Shown here piece after piece: positions 5,781 to 8,595 of a stretch of DNA of 8,595 bases. How positions within the stretch are numbered: the first letter of the stretch is position 1; each line of letters begins with the position of its first letter. A program made the translations under genes and the position numbers. This stretch comes from an uncultured Bacteroides sp. (GTDB lineage: Bacteria; Bacteroidota; Bacteroidia; Bacteroidales; Bacteroidaceae). Under the pieces are notes generated by a model, which worked only from the letters and a program-made list of their open reading frames with translations, did not search any database and was not told the origin of the DNA. The stretch spans positions 1-8,595 of the forward strand of contig CAJKDC010000099.1 of NCBI GenBank assembly GCA_905198575.1, written 5' to 3'.

Positions 5781-7100
5781 ATGAACAAGATTTATACTAT
5801 CTTTTTAGCAATTTCATGCTGTCTGATGGAAACGGCATGCAGTCCTTATGAAACGGATGACCCTTCTGAAAAGAAAGGTACCGAACTTACTGTACAAACC
5901 AGGACCGGTGAAAATCTGAAAATGGAATATCCTATACAGGTTTATGCTTTCGACAAAGAGGGGCAGTGTGTACATATCCAGGAAATTGTTTCGGAAGAAG
6001 AAGTACTGAAAATGACTCTTCCTGAAGGACTTTACAGAATTGTAGCTATCGCTGGTAACAAGACGGGAGAATATAAACTTACAGACACTTCTTCATGGGA
6101 TAAATCCATCGCTTTAGACGCTCCTTATTATGCATCGAATGCTTTAATGATGGGTAGCAGTAACATCGAATTGACGAATACTGATGCTGAGGTTAGCATA
6201 ACCATGTCGTACGCAGTTTCGGCACTGCAACTTAATCTGGCTGACATACCCGACAGTGCAACGGCTGTAAAGATTCATGTCAGTCCGGTCAGTTCAAGCA
6301 TCAACTTTAAAAAAGAGCTTGCCAATGATGAACAGACGACTACGATACCATGTAGTTTACAAGAAAATATCTGGAAAACAGAAACGGTCTATGTGCTGCC
6401 GGCAGAAAGTAAACAAACTGTTTTCAGTATAGATATTACTTATCCGCATACGACATGCAGCTATGGATATACTTATAATAAACCTCTGGAAGTCAATCAG
6501 CCTTATGTATTGAACGGAAGCTTTAAAGGGGGCTTTGAAATCGATGGTGACTTTACGATAGACGGGTGGAAGCCTGTATGTAACATCAATTTTACTTTTG
6601 GTAATTCGGATAGCAGTACTTCTGAACCGGATGAACCGGAAAATCCAGGGGAACCGGAGGATGGCACAATTCTTATTGATGAAATGCCTGCTGTTAACAG
6701 TATTTGGAATGGATGTTTCGTATGGCAAGTCAATAATGAACTGGCGGATGAAGCGGATCTGGTGTTAATGGGACCGGACCAATTTCAAATTAAGTCATCG
6801 GAAACCGCTGAAACATTGGCTGACTATAAATTCAATAACTGGACTGCATGGCGTACATTTACCAGAGCGGAAGCGGAGCAGTTAAGAAAAGAGTATGACT
6901 TGGTGAATCTGCCTGAATTAAATGATATCTTAGATGCAGGAGGACTTGACGGATTCTTCTATAATGAAGAGGACAGATATTTATGTGAAAACGGTGCTTA
7001 TTCTTTTAACTTTAAAACTAGCGGTACAATCAGTGCCGTAGGTATAACCAGAAAATATTATCTCCGACCGCTAATAACAATACACGTAAAAGTCAAATAA
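5781..7100 (+). CDS. Mfa2/FimB-like lipoprotein with extra C-terminal region
   Basis: The predicted 439-residue lipoprotein has a signal peptide MNKIYTIFLAISCCLMETAC. Cys20 followed by SPYETDD is the likeliest lipidated residue, the acidic run being typical of surface-exported Bacteroidetes lipoproteins, but Cys13 or Cys14 fit the lipobox as well or better. Residues about 33-262 form two beta-rich stretches like the FimB/Mfa2 anchor family: TELTVQTRTGE, YPIQVYAFDKEGQCV, LPEGLYRIVAIAGN, then SYAVSALQLNL and PYVLNGSFKGGFEIDGDFTI. In that family the protein anchors or caps a type V fimbria. Residues 275-294 are an acidic Glu-Pro-rich linker, and residues 295-439 are a further region (WNGCFVWQVNN, WRTFTRAEAEQLRKEYDL) that I cannot assign. 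No fimbrillin gene or other fimbrial component is adjacent. The start ATG is the only one ahead of the signal peptide. The family call is moderate; other Ig-like surface lipoproteins are possible. Confidence 0.65.
   Translation: MNKIYTIFLAISCCLMETACSPYETDDPSEKKGTELTVQTRTGENLKMEYPIQVYAFDKEGQCVHIQEIVSEEEVLKMTLPEGLYRIVAIAGNKTGEYKLTDTSSWDKSIALDAPYYASNALMMGSSNIELTNTDAEVSITMSYAVSALQLNLADIPDSATAVKIHVSPVSSSINFKKELANDEQTTTIPCSLQENIWKTETVYVLPAESKQTVFSIDITYPHTTCSYGYTYNKPLEVNQPYVLNGSFKGGFEIDGDFTIDGWKPVCNINFTFGNSDSSTSEPDEPENPGEPEDGTILIDEMPAVNSIWNGCFVWQVNNELADEADLVLMGPDQFQIKSSETAETLADYKFNNWTAWRTFTRAEAEQLRKEYDLVNLPELNDILDAGGLDGFFYNEEDRYLCENGAYSFNFKTSGTISAVGITRKYYLRPLITIHVKVK
6624..6658 (+). repeat. Short GAACCGGA repeat coding an EPx linker
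   Basis: GAACCGGA occurs at 6624-6631, 6633-6640 and 6651-6658, in register with a 9-base period, with the diverged unit AATCCAGGG at 6642-6650 between the second and third copies. It encodes the triplets EPD, EPE, NPG, EPE that join the two halves of the lipoprotein. In-frame 9-base units could expand or contract without breaking the protein. Confidence 0.7.
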
Positions 7101-7104
7101 ACTT

Positions 7105-7141
7105 ATAAAAAGAACCGGCATCAAATGAGATGCTGGTTCTT
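7105..7141 (-). terminator. Intrinsic terminator overlapping the end of the DUF3109 gene
   Basis: On the plus strand AAGAACCGGCATC (7110-7122) pairs with GATGCTGGTTCTT (7129-7141) with one G/T wobble, around a 6-base loop. Read leftward, the hairpin is followed by a TTTTTAT tract (through about 7105), so it serves the minus-strand DUF3109 gene. That gene's stop codon (7121-7123) lies at the loop edge and its last sense codons form one arm. Rightward, the tail TTCTTCAATTCTTC is less U-rich but may also help end the lipoprotein transcript. Confidence 0.8.
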
Positions 7142-7702
7142 CAATTCTTCGGCTACATTTTCTAATTCGTCGTACCAGGCCTGTCCGAACTTGCGGATTA
7201 AAGGTTCTTTCAGAAACTTATATACAGGCAGATTTTCTTTTTTACCTAAAAGTACGGCAGCTTTACACACATCCCAACGATGATAGTTCACTGCTTTAAA
7301 AGGACCATAATCGCCAATACGAATAGGATAGAGATGGCAGGATATGGGTTTATAGAAATTACAACGTCCTTCACGGTAAGCTTTTTCGATAGCGCAATAG
7401 CAGTATCCTTTTTCATCATAACAGGTAAACACACAGTCCTTACCGTTTACAATGGAGGTTACCAAATCGCCATCCTGGTCGGTATATACGACTCCTTGCT
7501 TCTTAATGATTTCCTGTGCGGCAGGCGAAAGGTCATCCCAAACTACAGGAAGTACTTCCTCCAGTTTTTCTACTTCGTCCAGTTCTACCGGTGCTCCGGC
7601 ATCACCTTCAATACAGCATTCTCCTTTACAGGCATCCAGATTACAGAGAAATTTCTCGCGAAATACATCCAGACTTACTACCACATCGTCTATTTGAACC
7701 AT
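7121..7702 (-). CDS. DUF3109 family cysteine-rich protein
   Basis: The 193-residue protein is probably cytoplasmic, as there is no signal peptide or membrane segment. It has eleven cysteines: Cys20, 25, 29 and 30 (FLCNLDACKGECC), then 90, 94, 101, 103, 114, 122 and 146. The spacing CxxxxCxxxCC and the later KPISCHLYPIR string recall the YkgJ-type CxxC cluster proteins thought to bind zinc or an Fe-S cluster, but no reaction is known to me. The length is usual for DUF3109, a family common in Bacteroidetes. It is a single-gene unit with its own promoter box (7729-7736) and its own terminator hairpin. The start ATG at 7702 is preceded by a purine-rich AAAGAAAGAAAAAT. Confidence 0.88.
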   Translation of the reverse strand: MVQIDDVVVSLDVFREKFLCNLDACKGECCIEGDAGAPVELDEVEKLEEVLPVVWDDLSPAAQEIIKKQGVVYTDQDGDLVTSIVNGKDCVFTCYDEKGYCYCAIEKAYREGRCNFYKPISCHLYPIRIGDYGPFKAVNYHRWDVCKAAVLLGKKENLPVYKFLKEPLIRKFGQAWYDELENVAEELKNQHLI

Positions 7703-7728
7703 ATTTTTCTTTCTTTGTTATTTGGCTA

Positions 7729-7736
7729 CAAAGGTA
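7729..7736 (-). promoter_or_regulatory. -7 promoter box for the DUF3109 gene
   Basis: Read on the minus strand this is TACCTTTG, identical to the box upstream of the glutaminyl-cyclase gene and an exact match to TAnnTTTG. It lies 26 bases ahead of the ATG, implying a leader of about 20 bases. A clear TTTG at the -33 position is missing (TGCA at 20-base spacing). Confidence 0.55.
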
Positions 7737-7778
7737 AGAAAAAACAAGGAATATTCTGCATGTCTGATACTATACCAT

Positions 7779-7828
7779 AAAAAAAGCACAGACCGCATGC
7801 GAACAATCTGCATGAAGCCTGTGCCTTT
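7779..7828 (-). terminator. Intrinsic terminator of gpmI
   Basis: On the minus strand AAAGGCACAG pairs with CTGTGCTTTT (one G/T wobble), then a partly paired internal loop is followed by CATGC/GCATG closing a loop of about 9 bases. A run of seven T comes immediately after (plus-strand A at 7779-7785). It begins about 30 bases after the gpmI stop codon and lies upstream of the DUF3109 promoter, separating the two transcription units. Confidence 0.85.
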
Positions 7829-7857
7829 ATCTTTATGCCTAACTTATTGCCCGAAAA

Positions 7858-8595
7858 TTATTTAATCAGGTCTTTTCCTGTCATATCAGCTGGCTGAGCC
7901 ATACCCAAGATGTGAAGGATAGAAGGAGCAACGTCTGCCAATACACCGTTTTCAACCTTAGCGTCCTTGTTTTCTGTTACGTAAACAAATGGAACTGGGT
8001 TCAGTGAGTGAGCTGTGTTAGGAGTTCCGTCTTCGTTCAATGCGTGGTCTGCATTTCCGTGGTCAGCAATGATGATTACTTCGTAGTCGTTTGCTTTAGC
8101 GGCTTCTACTGTATCTTTCACGCAGTTATCGATAGCAACTACTGCTTTTTCGATAGCTTCGTAGATACCAGTGTGACCAACCATATCACCGTTAGCGTAG
8201 TTTACAACGATGAAATCGTATTTCTGAGTGTTGATAGCTTCTACCAGTTTGTCCTTAACTTCGTAAGCGCTCATTTCAGGCTTCAAGTCGTAAGTAGCAA
8301 CTTTTGGAGAAGGAACGAGGATACGGTCTTCGTTGTCGTATGGAGTTTCACGTCCACCGTTGAAGAAAAATGTAACGTGTGCATACTTTTCTGTTTCAGC
8401 AATGTGAAGCTGAGTCTTTCCGTTTGCTGCAAGGTATTCGCCAAGAGTGTTCTGTACGTTTTCTTTCGGGAACAAGATATGAACACCTGTGAAGGAAGCA
8501 TCGTACGGAGTCATACAGTAGAACTGAAGTCCTGGGATAGTCTTCATACCTGCTTCAGGCATATCCTGCTGAGTAAGAACGATAGTAAGCTCTTT
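7858..8595 (-). CDS. gpmI: 2,3-bisphosphoglycerate-independent phosphoglycerate mutase, 3' part
   Basis: The last 245 codons of gpmI are present. The frame stays open to the right edge, beginning KELTIVLTQQDMPEAGMKTI, so the methionine at 8562 is internal and not a start. The enzyme interconverts 3- and 2-phosphoglycerate in glycolysis using two manganese ions. The visible part covers the end of the phosphotransferase domain and the metal-binding phosphatase domain. NYANGDMVGH gives Asp137 and His141 (fragment numbering), IADHGNAD gives Asp178 and His179, and TAHSLNPVPF gives His196. These match the metal ligands Asp403, His407, Asp444, His445 and His462 of the Geobacillus enzyme. The C-terminus ADMTGKDLI is typical. 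About half of the usual 500-510 residues lies outside the window, including the nucleophilic serine. The gene ends in its own hairpin terminator. Confidence 0.96.
   Translation of the reverse strand, partial: KELTIVLTQQDMPEAGMKTIPGLQFYCMTPYDASFTGVHILFPKENVQNTLGEYLAANGKTQLHIAETEKYAHVTFFFNGGRETPYDNEDRILVPSPKVATYDLKPEMSAYEVKDKLVEAINTQKYDFIVVNYANGDMVGHTGIYEAIEKAVVAIDNCVKDTVEAAKANDYEVIIIADHGNADHALNEDGTPNTAHSLNPVPFVYVTENKDAKVENGVLADVAPSILHILGMAQPADMTGKDLIK

Noticed and set aside
7280..7780. 166-codon plus-strand open frame opposite DUF3109
   Set aside because: It is antisense to a clear gene, rich in Phe/Ile/Thr as expected of a complementary reading, and runs across that gene's promoter.
8283..8562. 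Start of the mutase at 8562 and an overlapping minus-strand 72-codon frame at 8283-8501
   Set aside because: The mutase frame continues upstream to the window edge with family-typical residues, so 8562 is internal; the 72-codon frame is a shadow of the gene in another frame.

Overview
The window looks like a chromosomal segment of a Bacteroides-type gut anaerobe (order Bacteroidales). The evidence is: a Bacteroides-type ECF sigma factor followed by a FecR anti-sigma factor with a DUF4974 tail; a Mfa2/FimB-like fimbrial lipoprotein; lipoprotein signal peptides; a PG_1098-type methyltransferase and a DUF3109 protein, both typical of this phylum; and three upstream boxes matching the Bacteroides -7 promoter element TAnnTTTG. 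The genus and species cannot be fixed from the sequence alone.

Layout, left to right. (1) 1-89 is non-coding sequence downstream of fecR, probably the leader of a SusC/TonB-type gene outside the window. (2) 90-1682, minus strand: ECF sigma gene then fecR, a cell-surface signalling pair. (3) 1683-2103 is a divergent intergenic region of about 420 bases with a perfect 15-bp inverted repeat and, near its right end, a good Bacteroides promoter. (4) 2104-3545, plus strand: a secreted zinc glutaminyl-cyclase-like M28 lipoprotein followed 8 bases later by sufE, closed by a strong hairpin terminator at 3564-3609. (5) 3608-5642, minus strand: a secreted alpha/beta-hydrolase esterase followed 7 bases later by a SAM-dependent methyltransferase with a THUMP-like C-terminus. 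(6) 5781-7100, plus strand: a Mfa2/FimB-like lipoprotein with an extra C-terminal region after an acidic Glu-Pro linker. (7) 7121-7702, minus strand: a cysteine-rich DUF3109 protein whose terminator overlaps its own last codons. (8) 7858-8595, minus strand: the 3' part of gpmI, a glycolytic phosphoglycerate mutase that runs off the right edge.

How the genes relate. Most of the window is housekeeping (gpmI, sufE, methyltransferase, DUF3109) mixed with envelope functions (anti-sigma signalling, glutaminyl cyclase, esterase, fimbrial-type lipoprotein). The genes form several short transcription units rather than one pathway. I found no mobile element, CRISPR array, tRNA or rRNA, and no convincing new multi-gene system. 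The points most worth following are the mammalian-type glutaminyl cyclase, which is easily mislabelled a peptidase, the 15-bp inverted repeat, the unassigned C-terminal region of the fimbrial-type lipoprotein, and the terminator built into the DUF3109 gene end.
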